The notes beneath the pieces were generated by a model that was not told where the DNA came from, did no database searches, and was given only the letters and a program-made list of their open reading frames with translations. A DNA stretch of 64,000 nt from Bacteroides stercoris ATCC 43183. Lineage in GTDB: Bacteria > Bacteroidota > Bacteroidia > Bacteroidales > Bacteroidaceae. The position numbers and the translations under genes are program-made. Positions 42,672 to 50,000 of the stretch are shown here, in pieces. How positions within the stretch are numbered: the first letter of the stretch is position 1; each line of letters begins with the position of its first letter. The DNA lies in assembly GCF_025147325.1 (NCBI RefSeq), contig NZ_CP102262.1, positions 558,001 to 622,000 on the forward strand, written 5' to 3'.

Positions 42672-42834
42672 ATGTGATTCATGCAAGGCAGCATCAGACG
42701 AATTAGGAAGAGGATGTAAGCATGGTATGCTCTTCCCTCTAATGCTTATAATGGGAAACTTTACTGAGTGTATGAACTATGAGTTTGATGCCGAAAAGGT
42801 AAAACTTCAACTAAAACGAAAGGAGGCAAAATAA
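42640..42834 (+). CDS. Small cysteine-containing protein
   Basis: A 64-residue protein (ATG 42640) preceded by a strong AAGGAGG ribosome site 8 bases upstream, unusual for Bacteroidales. It has a CDSCKAASDELGRGCKHG cluster (three Cys and one His) that could bind zinc. The function is unknown. The open frame extends upstream to 42574, but the ribosome site decides the start. Confidence 0.65.
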   Translation: MAIVTVQDIYRCDSCKAASDELGRGCKHGMLFPLMLIMGNFTECMNYEFDAEKVKLQLKRKEAK

Positions 42835-42835
42835 G

Positions 42836-43111
42836 ATGGCAACACTGATAAAGACAGACGGAAGTAAATTGGAAATCCAACCTCAAAACGGGCTGGGCTT
42901 CCAACTGGATGAACTGCAAAAGTTCGTAGATGGTTACATTGATATTATAAACCTACACAATGGGGATATTCTCGTAATCAATGATAATGGGAAAGACGTT
43001 TTAGATTCCAACGAAACAGCCACGGAAATAGCGCATAAACACAATGCTATTTTTGGTTGGGATTATATTTGTGGCGATGTCGTTATGTGTAAAGATGAGG
43101 AGGTGCAATAA
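42836..43111 (+). CDS. DUF3846-type protein
   Basis: A 91-residue protein with the pattern of DUF3846: ATLIKTDGSKLEIQPQNGLGFQLDELQKFVDGYIDIINL, then ILVINDNGKDVLDSNETATEIAHKH and a final GDVVMCKDEEV. The family is common in phages and plasmids and has no known activity. An AAGGAGG site stands 10 bases upstream. It overlaps the methyltransferase gene by 1 base. Confidence 0.8.
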   Translation: MATLIKTDGSKLEIQPQNGLGFQLDELQKFVDGYIDIINLHNGDILVINDNGKDVLDSNETATEIAHKHNAIFGWDYICGDVVMCKDEEVQ

Positions 43112-44184
43112 TGGAAATTCATAAATTCCCTTATAACTGGAAGCTGGCAGAAGCCAATTTCACTAAAGACAAAGGCAAAGTGTTTTCTTGCTTTGCGTGT
43201 GGTGGTGGCTCTACAATGGGGTACAAGTTAGCCGGATTTGATGTAATTGGCTGCAATGAAATAGATCCCAAAATGATGAAATGCTACATTGAAAACCATA
43301 ATCCTCAATATACTTTCTTAGAAGATATTCGTGATTTAGTGAGAAGGAATAATCTTCCCGAAGAATTGTACAATTTAGATATATTGGACGGATCACCACC
43401 TTGCAGTACATTTAGCATGTCGGGATTACGTGAAGATGCGTGGGGTAAAGAAAAGAAATTCAAGGAAGGTCAAAAGACACAAGTTTTAGATACGCTCTTT
43501 TTTGATTTTATTGCACTTGCCAAACGCTTAAAACCTAAAGTTGTTATTGCTGAAAATGTGAAAGGACTTCTTTTAGGGAATGCGATTGATTATGTCAGAC
43601 GTATATACAAAGGCTTTGAGGAAGCTGGTTATTATTGTCAGCATTTTCTTCTTGATGCTTCTAAAATGGGAGTACCTCAAAAAAGAGAACGTGTATTCTT
43701 TATATGTATCAGGCATGATTTGGGAGTCCATTTTCTAAAAGTTTCAGACCTCTTCAATGTTGAGCCACATATTTGTATGAAGTTTAATGAAATACCCATT
43801 TTGATGAAAGAAATAACAGACTTTAAGGGGAAAGAAATTAAAAATGGTACAAAAATTCGATATGTTTGGGAACATAGAGAAATTGCTGATAAAGACATGT
43901 CTGATACATGTATGCGACTATACGGTAAAGAGTTATTCTTCTCAAAGAAATATATACTTGAAGATCGCATCTGCAATACGATAACTTCCAAGCATGATGA
44001 TTTGGTACACTTTACACAACCTTTATATCTAAGTACATCTGAAATCTGTAAAGTATCTACTTTCCCCATCGACTATAACTTTTACAACCAATCCCCACAT
44101 TATATCTGTGGAATGAGTGTACCACCCGTTATGATGGCGCAAGTGGCTACACGAGTTTACGAACAATGGCTATCAAAGTTATAA
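43111..44184 (+). CDS. DNA (cytosine-5) methyltransferase
   Basis: A 357-residue DNA methyltransferase. Motif I (FSCFACGGGSTMGYKLAGFDVIG) binds SAM, the catalytic cysteine is C98 in GSPPCSTFS, ENV is at residues 148-150, and QKRERVF begins at 190. The target recognition region lies between about 210 and 300; the last motif is at the C-terminus. No restriction endonuclease gene is next to it, so it is an orphan enzyme, likely protecting phage DNA from host restriction. Ribosome site GAGGAGG precedes the ATG by about 8 bases. The specificity cannot be read from the sequence. Confidence 0.95.
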   Translation: MEIHKFPYNWKLAEANFTKDKGKVFSCFACGGGSTMGYKLAGFDVIGCNEIDPKMMKCYIENHNPQYTFLEDIRDLVRRNNLPEELYNLDILDGSPPCSTFSMSGLREDAWGKEKKFKEGQKTQVLDTLFFDFIALAKRLKPKVVIAENVKGLLLGNAIDYVRRIYKGFEEAGYYCQHFLLDASKMGVPQKRERVFFICIRHDLGVHFLKVSDLFNVEPHICMKFNEIPILMKEITDFKGKEIKNGTKIRYVWEHREIADKDMSDTCMRLYGKELFFSKKYILEDRICNTITSKHDDLVHFTQPLYLSTSEICKVSTFPIDYNFYNQSPHYICGMSVPPVMMAQVATRVYEQWLSKL

Positions 44185-44206
44185 ATAATTAGAGAAAGGA
44201 GCTAAT

Positions 44207-44614
44207 ATGACAAAAAGAGAAAAGCATCTTTTATGGATGATACTAAATAAAACAATCGGTAGATATATTCTTGTCAATATGCCCGGTTATGGAAGTGGAG
44301 AGAGGGCTGATTTGCATTTATATATAAGCAAAATATTGTGTCATTACATACTTATGGATGGCGGCTTGTGGACTATCAGAGGCTTAGAGGATGAATACCC
44401 GAAAGGTACATTTGATGTACATGACTGGATAGCAAATAATATAACTGACCGCATGGATGAAACAATAGGTTTTGTTGTTGATAGACAAATGACGCATGAA
44501 GAACAGGGTATATGTACAAGAAAATTCTTTGAACTTTTATGTGCTAATATTGATGAGATAGCTAAAGTTGTGATAAGAAGTAAACGTGATAGTGTTGGGC
44601 TGTATAATGGATAA
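44207..44614 (+). CDS. Protein of unknown function in the rightward block
   Basis: A 135-residue protein with a helical start (KREKHLLWMILNKTIGRYILVNMPGYGSGERADLHLYIS). No motif is recognised. It follows the methyltransferase by 22 bases with an AAAGGAG ribosome site upstream. Co-transcription is likely. Confidence 0.7.
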   Translation: MTKREKHLLWMILNKTIGRYILVNMPGYGSGERADLHLYISKILCHYILMDGGLWTIRGLEDEYPKGTFDVHDWIANNITDRMDETIGFVVDRQMTHEEQGICTRKFFELLCANIDEIAKVVIRSKRDSVGLYNG

Positions 44615-44634
44615 CATTCAAAAAAAATATAGAT

Positions 44635-44835
44635 ATGAGTAAAGAAGAAGCTATACAAGCAATGAAAGAGGGTAAGAAGGTTACGCACCGTTTCTTTTCC
44701 TCTGACGAATGGATGACTATTGAAAATGGATTTCTTCTTTTAGAAGATGGCGTACGTATCTCTTTGGAAGATTTTTTTAATTTTCGCAGTGATAGTCTTT
44801 GGGATGATGGATATGAATTGTATACCCCCTCATAA
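44635..44835 (+). CDS. Small acidic protein, Tad2/DUF2829-like pattern (weak)
   Basis: A 66-residue protein, beginning MSKEEAIQAMKEGKKVTHRFF and continuing with DEWMTI and a W...DDGYELY end. This outline (helix, GKKV, then aromatic strand pairs and a DW/DGY end) is shared by DUF2829 proteins, some of which (Tad2) sequester the signal molecule of the Thoeris defence system. The identity is low and rests on pattern memory. It could equally be an unrelated small protein. Confidence 0.5.
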   Translation: MSKEEAIQAMKEGKKVTHRFFSSDEWMTIENGFLLLEDGVRISLEDFFNFRSDSLWDDGYELYTPS

Positions 44836-44857
44836 TAAATCAGAAAGGAATTGAAGA

Positions 44858-45142
44858 ATGAGGTACGCACTTAGGAAGCAAGCTAAAATAGCCTCTGTGT
44901 ATAGTGAGGATTATTTAAACAAGCATATCATCAAAAGTCTTGATTCATATTTTGGTAATACCAGCGATGAGCACATAACAGATGATATTTCACAAGAGGG
45001 ATATGTAACCAGTACCGGAGAAGATTATCCAATTCTAAAGGTTAATGACCTTTCTGATGATAATGCTATGTTGGAGTTTGCCGTTATAGGTTTGGAATGC
45101 GATATATTAAAATTGTCTTTTTTAGGACGAATAAAAGGATAA
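44858..45142 (+). CDS. Paralogue of the protein at 59864-60127, unknown function
   Basis: A 94-residue protein whose first 30 residues (MRYALRKQAKI...YSEDYLNKHIIKSLDSY) clearly match another prophage protein (59864-60127: MRFALRNKTKL...FGEAYYNELIASINSF). The later parts differ. The same fold in two places suggests duplication within the phage family. The role is unknown. An AAAGGA ribosome site is present. Confidence 0.7.
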   Translation: MRYALRKQAKIASVYSEDYLNKHIIKSLDSYFGNTSDEHITDDISQEGYVTSTGEDYPILKVNDLSDDNAMLEFAVIGLECDILKLSFLGRIKG

Positions 45143-45197
45143 ACACAATGGAGATAGACCGCATTAACCTTGTATAATAAAATAAACTCGGTAAACA

Positions 45198-45245
45198 TTT
45201 GTTTTATTAAATATAATATAGTAATTTTGCGTTTATAGAACACAT
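45198..45245 (+). promoter_or_regulatory. Second promoter of the rightward block, with overlapping operator
   Basis: TTTG (45198-45201), 20 bases, then TAATTTTG (45222-45229). The palindrome TTGCGTT-TATAG-AACACAT (45227-45245) begins in the -7 box, so a protein bound there would block initiation. The next gene starts at 45252. Upstream, ACTCGGTAAA (45186-45195) is an exact repeat of 40814-40823. Confidence 0.7.
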
Positions 45246-45251
45246 ATAGCA

Positions 45252-45503
45252 ATGAAACAGCAAAGAAAAGTTATTCATGTAGAATTGAAAGAGCCATACA
45301 AGGGTAAACGTCACTACTACTTTGGAAGCATTACGGCTATATATGAGCTATTGCCAACCGAAGTAGTAGGGGTGTCTAAAGAATCTCTTTGGAATGTTTT
45401 AAGGAATGGTGAACACATGGGAAGAAAGGCGATTGTTAGGTATGGCACACTTCATACTAAGCAATCAAACAGAGGCAAAAGAAAGGAGGCTAACAATGGA
45501 TGA
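45252..45503 (+). CDS. Small basic protein, first gene after the second promoter
   Basis: An 83-residue protein with a YYFGSITAIYELL segment and a helix-turn-like SKESLWNVLRNG, followed by a basic end. The middle could be a DNA-binding helix, which would fit a regulator at an operator-controlled promoter, but no family is recognised. It overlaps the next gene by 8 bases. Confidence 0.6.
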   Translation: MKQQRKVIHVELKEPYKGKRHYYFGSITAIYELLPTEVVGVSKESLWNVLRNGEHMGRKAIVRYGTLHTKQSNRGKRKEANNG

Positions 45504-45771
45504 ATGTATTACGAAAGAAATGACAAAATCCCTTTTGAAAGCATTTGAGGGCATGAATGAATCTTTAGAAGATTTTCAAAAGGCTTGTGCATCTACAATA
45601 GAATCTACAGAAAAGCATATTGTATCGGCTCTTTTTTTAAGAGAATCTGCAATGCTCATTAAACTGGCAGAATCTTCATTTGTTACACGATGGTACTACA
45701 AACATAAGTACCGTGAAGCTAAATATCATAGAATTAAAGCAGAGCGTTTTTTCAATCAAAATTTCAAGTAA
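45496..45771 (+). CDS. Small helical protein of unknown function
   Basis: A 91-residue helical protein, ATG 45496, with a strong AAAGGAGG ribosome site 7 bases upstream. It lies 1 base before the ADP-ribosylglycohydrolase start. No motif is recognised. Proximity suggests the same message as the hydrolase. Confidence 0.6.
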   Translation: MDECITKEMTKSLLKAFEGMNESLEDFQKACASTIESTEKHIVSALFLRESAMLIKLAESSFVTRWYYKHKYREAKYHRIKAERFFNQNFK

Positions 45772-45772
45772 T

Positions 45773-46540
45773 ATGTTAGGAGCAATTATAGGCGATATTG
45801 TAGGCTCACGCTTTGAGTTCAACAATACAGATAACTACAACTTTGAACTATTCACAAAGGATAGCACGTTTACAGACGATACAATTTGTACTATAGCGGT
45901 AGCGGATGCAATCAATACGGGCGTAAGCTACAAAGAAAAGTTTCTCCAATGGTGTAGGGCATACCCCAATCCGAAAGGGGCATACGGTGGCAGCTTTGCC
46001 CGCTGGATAGCCTCAGACAACCCACAACCATATAACAGCTTCGGCAATGGCTCTGCAATGCGTGTTTCCCCGGTTGCATGGGCTTATGACAACTTAGATA
46101 AGGTTTTGATGGAGGCAGAGAAAACGGCTATAGTAACCCATAATCACCCGGAGGGAGTTAAAGGAGCTGTAGCAGTCGCACACGCCATTTATTATTTGAG
46201 GACAACCCACAATCAGAAAGTATATGAGAATATAATGCAATCGTACTATCCTCAATTCATGGTAAACGATTATTATGCTGGAATATTTGATGAAACGTGT
46301 CAAGGCACTGTGCCGCTTTGTTTGAAAATTATTCGTGTAAGCACCTCTTTTGAGGATGCAATCAGACGGGCAATTTCATGGGGTGGTGATAGCGACACGA
46401 TAGGGGCAATAGTAGGCTCAATGGCAGAAGCACTTTGGGGCATACCAGATAGTTTCATTTGGAATGCTCTAAGAATACTTCCTGATGATATGCGTAATGT
46501 TATTGGATGCTTCTATAACACTAAAATCGAAGTAATTTAA
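45773..46540 (+). CDS. ADP-ribosylglycohydrolase (DraG-type)
   Basis: A 255-residue hydrolase. It starts MLGAIIGDIVGSRFEFNN, a standard opening of the family, with the metal-binding TFTDDTI motif (T34-T37), a GNGSAMRVSPV segment at about 91-101, and the C-terminal GGDSDTIGAIVGS motif with D206, D208 and T209 as metal ligands. Members remove ADP-ribose from arginine in proteins or from other ADP-ribosylated targets, in the cytoplasm. The gene sits on the opposite strand, convergent with and close to the MuF protein that carries a putative ADP-ribosyltransferase domain. Confidence 0.95.
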   Translation: MLGAIIGDIVGSRFEFNNTDNYNFELFTKDSTFTDDTICTIAVADAINTGVSYKEKFLQWCRAYPNPKGAYGGSFARWIASDNPQPYNSFGNGSAMRVSPVAWAYDNLDKVLMEAEKTAIVTHNHPEGVKGAVAVAHAIYYLRTTHNQKVYENIMQSYYPQFMVNDYYAGIFDETCQGTVPLCLKIIRVSTSFEDAIRRAISWGGDSDTIGAIVGSMAEALWGIPDSFIWNALRILPDDMRNVIGCFYNTKIEVI

Positions 46541-46550
46541 ACAAGTTGTT

Positions 46551-46883
46551 ATGACAAAAACAAAAAACAACTCATTAACTCACCTTTGCATCTATTACAA
46601 AGGAGAGAAAGAATGCCCTTTCAGAGAAGCCGACAAACAAATGTTTTGGCTTGGTGAAAAATGGTGGACTGAGCAAACCGAACTTGCAAGCGATGCCGGG
46701 TGTGAACGTATTGCCCCCATCCTAAAAGAGTACACAAATGCCGGGCTATCCAACTTTGAAATGTACGATGGTGTGCCTATCACACTGAAAGCGGTACTTT
46801 TCAATAGATACTGCAAGTATGCCGAAAGGACGGATATAGAGGGCTTCAAAGACCTGTATCAATCCACCTATATCAAAGGCTAA
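46551..46883 (+). CDS. Small protein of unknown function, downstream of the hydrolase
   Basis: A 110-residue protein with a pair of cysteines near the N-terminus (LCIYYKGEKECPF) and a C in DAGCERI, then a mixed helix/strand region with several acidic residues. It lies 10 bases after the hydrolase and ends 9 bases before a terminator, so it is likely co-expressed with the hydrolase. I recall similar proteins in Bacteroides phages, function unknown. Confidence 0.7.
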   Translation: MTKTKNNSLTHLCIYYKGEKECPFREADKQMFWLGEKWWTEQTELASDAGCERIAPILKEYTNAGLSNFEMYDGVPITLKAVLFNRYCKYAERTDIEGFKDLYQSTYIKG

Positions 46884-46892
46884 ACAAAAAGC

Positions 46893-46923
46893 AAAGGCGC
46901 ATCAGTAACGGTGCGCCTTTATT
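46893..46923. terminator. Bidirectional terminator between the rightward block and the MuF gene
   Basis: AAAGGCGCA pairs with TGCGCCTTT (9 bp, 10-base loop), with A/T-rich flanks on both sides. It closes the rightward block and the leftward head operon at the same point. Confidence 0.75.
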
Positions 46924-46926
46924 GTG

Positions 46927-49536
46927 TCAATACTTGCAATAGAATCCCATCGAAGTAGTAACCATTTCCTTTATCTCTTTTGGGCTTTGTTCCAAAACTT
47001 CCATATCTATATACCATTTACCATTTGTATATTCAGCTTTGGTTATTCTGAATTTAGTGCCACGCTGTAGGATGATTTCATTTTCCCCCGTTGTTGTAGG
47101 CTTAGAAGTTCCGTTCCACTTCTTACCCGGACAATAGTCCCCATTGTCATGGCTTGAACCAAATGCAGAAAAAGGCTCTGCGTAGGTCATTTGTGTACCT
47201 TTCGGACAATAGATATTCAGACAAACGGGCTTACTTCCAAAGTTCGTATTCCGGCAATTACCACACGACATAAAGGAATCATCCGTACCAACCTTGCCAA
47301 CAAGCTTAGACGGGTCAGATATATAAGCATCCAAATCAGACAGCCCAAACCGATAGTTTACAAAAGCACTGATTTCGTCACGCTTTACCCAAACATCATC
47401 TTTAAGTGTGCTTCGGGCTATATATTGGGTCATATCGGCAATATGCTTTTCAGCTTCGGACAATCTACTACCATAGTAGTGATAATATCCCTTAATAGCA
47501 CGCAAAGGCTCTGTTATATAACTACTACCAGCCGTATATTGATACATAGCCGCCTTTTCATTGGTGCTTGCAAGTTTCCACATATCCACGGCATTATCAA
47601 AGAAATAATCGTTTGCATCTGAACTATGAATAAACCATTTCGCCTCATCCTTTCTTTCCTGCGTAAAATCGGAATCCTTAAACTTAACCTCCTTTACTTT
47701 TGATTTACGCTTGGCAGCGGCTTTTTCAATGCTTTCTTTCCTTACATTGAGTTCCGTAATGGTTTGTTGTGCCATTGCTTTATCATTGCCGTTGATTGCA
47801 TTTTCAAGCTGTGCAATGAGCGATTGGTAAGGCTTGGACTTGGTAGAGAACTTAGATAGGTCGGCATAGTTATCCTTGATGGCTTTCCAATCTATCTTAT
47901 CTTGAACAATGCCAATCTGTTTAACATAGGCTTGTTGTGACACCTGCCACGTTGGGTACTTCTGTTGTACATTGTGATAGTTACCACCTAAGAAGTCGTA
48001 TGCTTCAAAATTCAGTTTCTTTAATTGTTGTTCCAAAGAAAGGCTATCCCATTGTGCCAGCTTATCAGCAACCGCCTTGTTTACGGCTTTTGCATCGGCT
48101 AAAGAGAACTTTTTAGCCACCTCCATAGGGCTATCTATGTAACCCAGTGAATAAATATCCTTGCCTATAACTTTCAGTTTACGGGCTTCCAACATGATAG
48201 CGGACAAATCAGGGTGTTTTAGAGCCTCAGCTAAAGCCGTAGTATCAACGTCAGAAATACCACCCATAACACGGAGCATATTATTACCATAGTGATAGGT
48301 CGCTTTTCTCACATTCCACCGTTGCCGGATGGCATTTGCTTCCGCTTCCGTCCGGGCTTCGTGCCGGGCTTTCGCTATCTCTTTTGCAGTCGGTGGATAG
48401 ATAACCTTTTCATTGTCCCGTAGGAAGTAGGGCAAAGTCCCTTTCTCCGTTGCATCCTTGATGCGTTGCTCATTGTCTTGCATCCACCCGGTAAATTGGG
48501 ATGGCAGCTCTTTTACCTTTTCCTCACATTCCACCGTTGCCGGATTATCCCCGTCCAAAATCTTATCCAGCATTTCGTCCAATTCTTCTTGCTTTGCCAG
48601 TACGGGTACTTGATAGCAACGGCAATTCGGGTGCCACCCTTTCCAACGGAATGTTTTAGGGTACACACCTTTCAAATCATCGCAAATGTCAGATACGGGA
48701 TGATTGTTGGATAGCTTGATTTCAATGCCTACCACAAAGTCGAGTTGCGCCCAACGCTCAAAATCGGCTGTACGATACGCAATGTTGGTTTCAGTCCGTG
48801 CAAGCCTTTGGGCGTTACGTGCGGATGAACGGTACACGCCCCGCCCCGGATGAAAATGTTTCGGGCTATCATCCACCCATTTGTAGGAGTTGGCTTCTTT
48901 GTCCCAAACCCTGCGTTTCCACTTTCTACCATAGATAGGTTGCCCGTTCTCATCTTCCCCTACCTTGATACGGAAACGCCTGTAAAACTTATCGGGGTCT
49001 TGTAGATACTTCTTTATCTGAGCCGCCAAACGATTAGCCGGAACACCCTCACCAATCGCCAAATCCAAAGTATTTTCCAGCTCATCACGGAACATACCCG
49101 TATATCGCCAAACCTTTTGAGAGAGATTCAAACCACCGTCACCACTCTTACGGGCAAAGAAAGCATCCATAGCCTCTTTGTTGCGCTTGAAGAAACGGGC
49201 AAAGTGATTATCCTTTATTGATTGTTCACCGAACACACTTTTAACCAAAGCATCGTTATTCTCGTTAGATGCAAGCCATTCCTTTTCTACACCGCCCCGG
49301 ATAATTTGGTAAACACGGCTGTACATATCCCTAAGAATGGGCGTAACTTCCTCACTATACCCATAGTCGGCAAAAGAGAAAGGCTTCCCATCCTCCAACT
49401 CCGTACCCTTTACCAAGTTAATTATTCGCTCAAATGCTTGTTGGTAGATGATACGGACATTGGCAGCGTAACCCTCCGTTCTCTTGAAAAGCTCCGCTTG
49501 CATCTTCTTATAGTCTATGTACTTCTTCTTTGCCAT
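46927..49536 (-). CDS. MuF-type head morphogenesis protein with C-terminal ADP-ribosyltransferase-like domain
   Basis: An 869-residue protein. The MuF signature is at about residues 235-330, ending in GWHPNCRC followed by a QVPVL region. Residues about 330-640 are helical. The last 230 residues fit the fold of ADP-ribosyltransferase toxins: R719 in DVWVKRDEIS, then FMSCG (S757) where the STS motif usually lies, and an E-x-E motif at E818-E820 in GENEIILQRGTKFRI, the pattern of arginine-specific enzymes of the C3/VIP2/iota type. A Cys-rich insert (residues 755-800) is unusual. MuF proteins are packed in the head and enter the cell with DNA, so the toxin could be injected. Confidence 0.85.
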   Translation of the reverse strand: MAKKKYIDYKKMQAELFKRTEGYAANVRIIYQQAFERIINLVKGTELEDGKPFSFADYGYSEEVTPILRDMYSRVYQIIRGGVEKEWLASNENNDALVKSVFGEQSIKDNHFARFFKRNKEAMDAFFARKSGDGGLNLSQKVWRYTGMFRDELENTLDLAIGEGVPANRLAAQIKKYLQDPDKFYRRFRIKVGEDENGQPIYGRKWKRRVWDKEANSYKWVDDSPKHFHPGRGVYRSSARNAQRLARTETNIAYRTADFERWAQLDFVVGIEIKLSNNHPVSDICDDLKGVYPKTFRWKGWHPNCRCYQVPVLAKQEELDEMLDKILDGDNPATVECEEKVKELPSQFTGWMQDNEQRIKDATEKGTLPYFLRDNEKVIYPPTAKEIAKARHEARTEAEANAIRQRWNVRKATYHYGNNMLRVMGGISDVDTTALAEALKHPDLSAIMLEARKLKVIGKDIYSLGYIDSPMEVAKKFSLADAKAVNKAVADKLAQWDSLSLEQQLKKLNFEAYDFLGGNYHNVQQKYPTWQVSQQAYVKQIGIVQDKIDWKAIKDNYADLSKFSTKSKPYQSLIAQLENAINGNDKAMAQQTITELNVRKESIEKAAAKRKSKVKEVKFKDSDFTQERKDEAKWFIHSSDANDYFFDNAVDMWKLASTNEKAAMYQYTAGSSYITEPLRAIKGYYHYYGSRLSEAEKHIADMTQYIARSTLKDDVWVKRDEISAFVNYRFGLSDLDAYISDPSKLVGKVGTDDSFMSCGNCRNTNFGSKPVCLNIYCPKGTQMTYAEPFSAFGSSHDNGDYCPGKKWNGTSKPTTTGENEIILQRGTKFRITKAEYTNGKWYIDMEVLEQSPKEIKEMVTTSMGFYCKY

Positions 49537-49540
49537 GCCA

Positions 49541-49714
49541 CTACTTTAGTTTAAAGTTGGTGCAATAGTCCTTATCTAAAAACTTGCTGTATTTATGGAA
49601 AGGGCATTTGCATAAGAACGGCTCACCTTTCCAGTTCAATTCGTGGAAGTCGAAAGCGTGTTTGCAGTCCCTACAATGGTAGTTCTGCGTTGATGTCTGT
49701 TTCTTCTTTGCCAT
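49541..49714 (-). CDS. Small zinc-ribbon-like protein
   Basis: A 57-residue protein (ATG 49714) with cysteines at CRDCKHAF, CKCPFHKY and DYC, enough for a zinc site. It begins MAKKKQTSTQN. Position between MuF and the gene before portal suggests a structural helper or DNA-binding factor. The gene overlaps the upstream gene by 44 bases. Function unknown. Confidence 0.6.
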   Translation of the reverse strand: MAKKKQTSTQNYHCRDCKHAFDFHELNWKGEPFLCKCPFHKYSKFLDKDYCTNFKLK

Positions 49715-50000
49715 AGTCGCTATCATCTAAGAAACTGTATAACAAATCTTTTTTAGTATTGAAGCAATTACATTCATTATGCTTACAAATTGGGTCTTTA
49801 TCACCAAAACTTCTATATTCACTTCTTTGCACCTCTACATATATAATTTTGGTATAATACTCCCCCGAAAGGGAACAAGTACCTACAGGTACATCACCTA
49901 TTACCTCCACTTCAATATTGCTAATTTGGATTTTCTCCGGCTTATTATTGCGCATAATCCAAACCTTATCGCCAACATTGTATTTTGTCTTTATTTCCAT
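49671..50000 (-). CDS. Small phage protein with SH3-like start, unknown function
   Basis: A 109-residue protein (KYNVGDKVWIMRNNKPEKIQI...) with strands in its first half that resemble an SH3/KOW-like barrel, then Cys/Asp-rich residues (ICKHNECNCF) and an acidic end. It lies directly after the portal stop and ends in TAG. No clear role. Confidence 0.65.
   Translation of the reverse strand: MEIKTKYNVGDKVWIMRNNKPEKIQISNIEVEVIGDVPVGTCSLSGEYYTKIIYVEVQRSEYRSFGDKDPICKHNECNCFNTKKDLLYSFLDDSDYGKEETDINAELPL

Noticed and set aside
46927..49536. Plain MuF protein without extra domain
   Set aside because: The chain is 869 residues, far longer than usual, and the R...S...ExE order in its C-terminal part is best explained by an ADP-ribosyltransferase-like domain.
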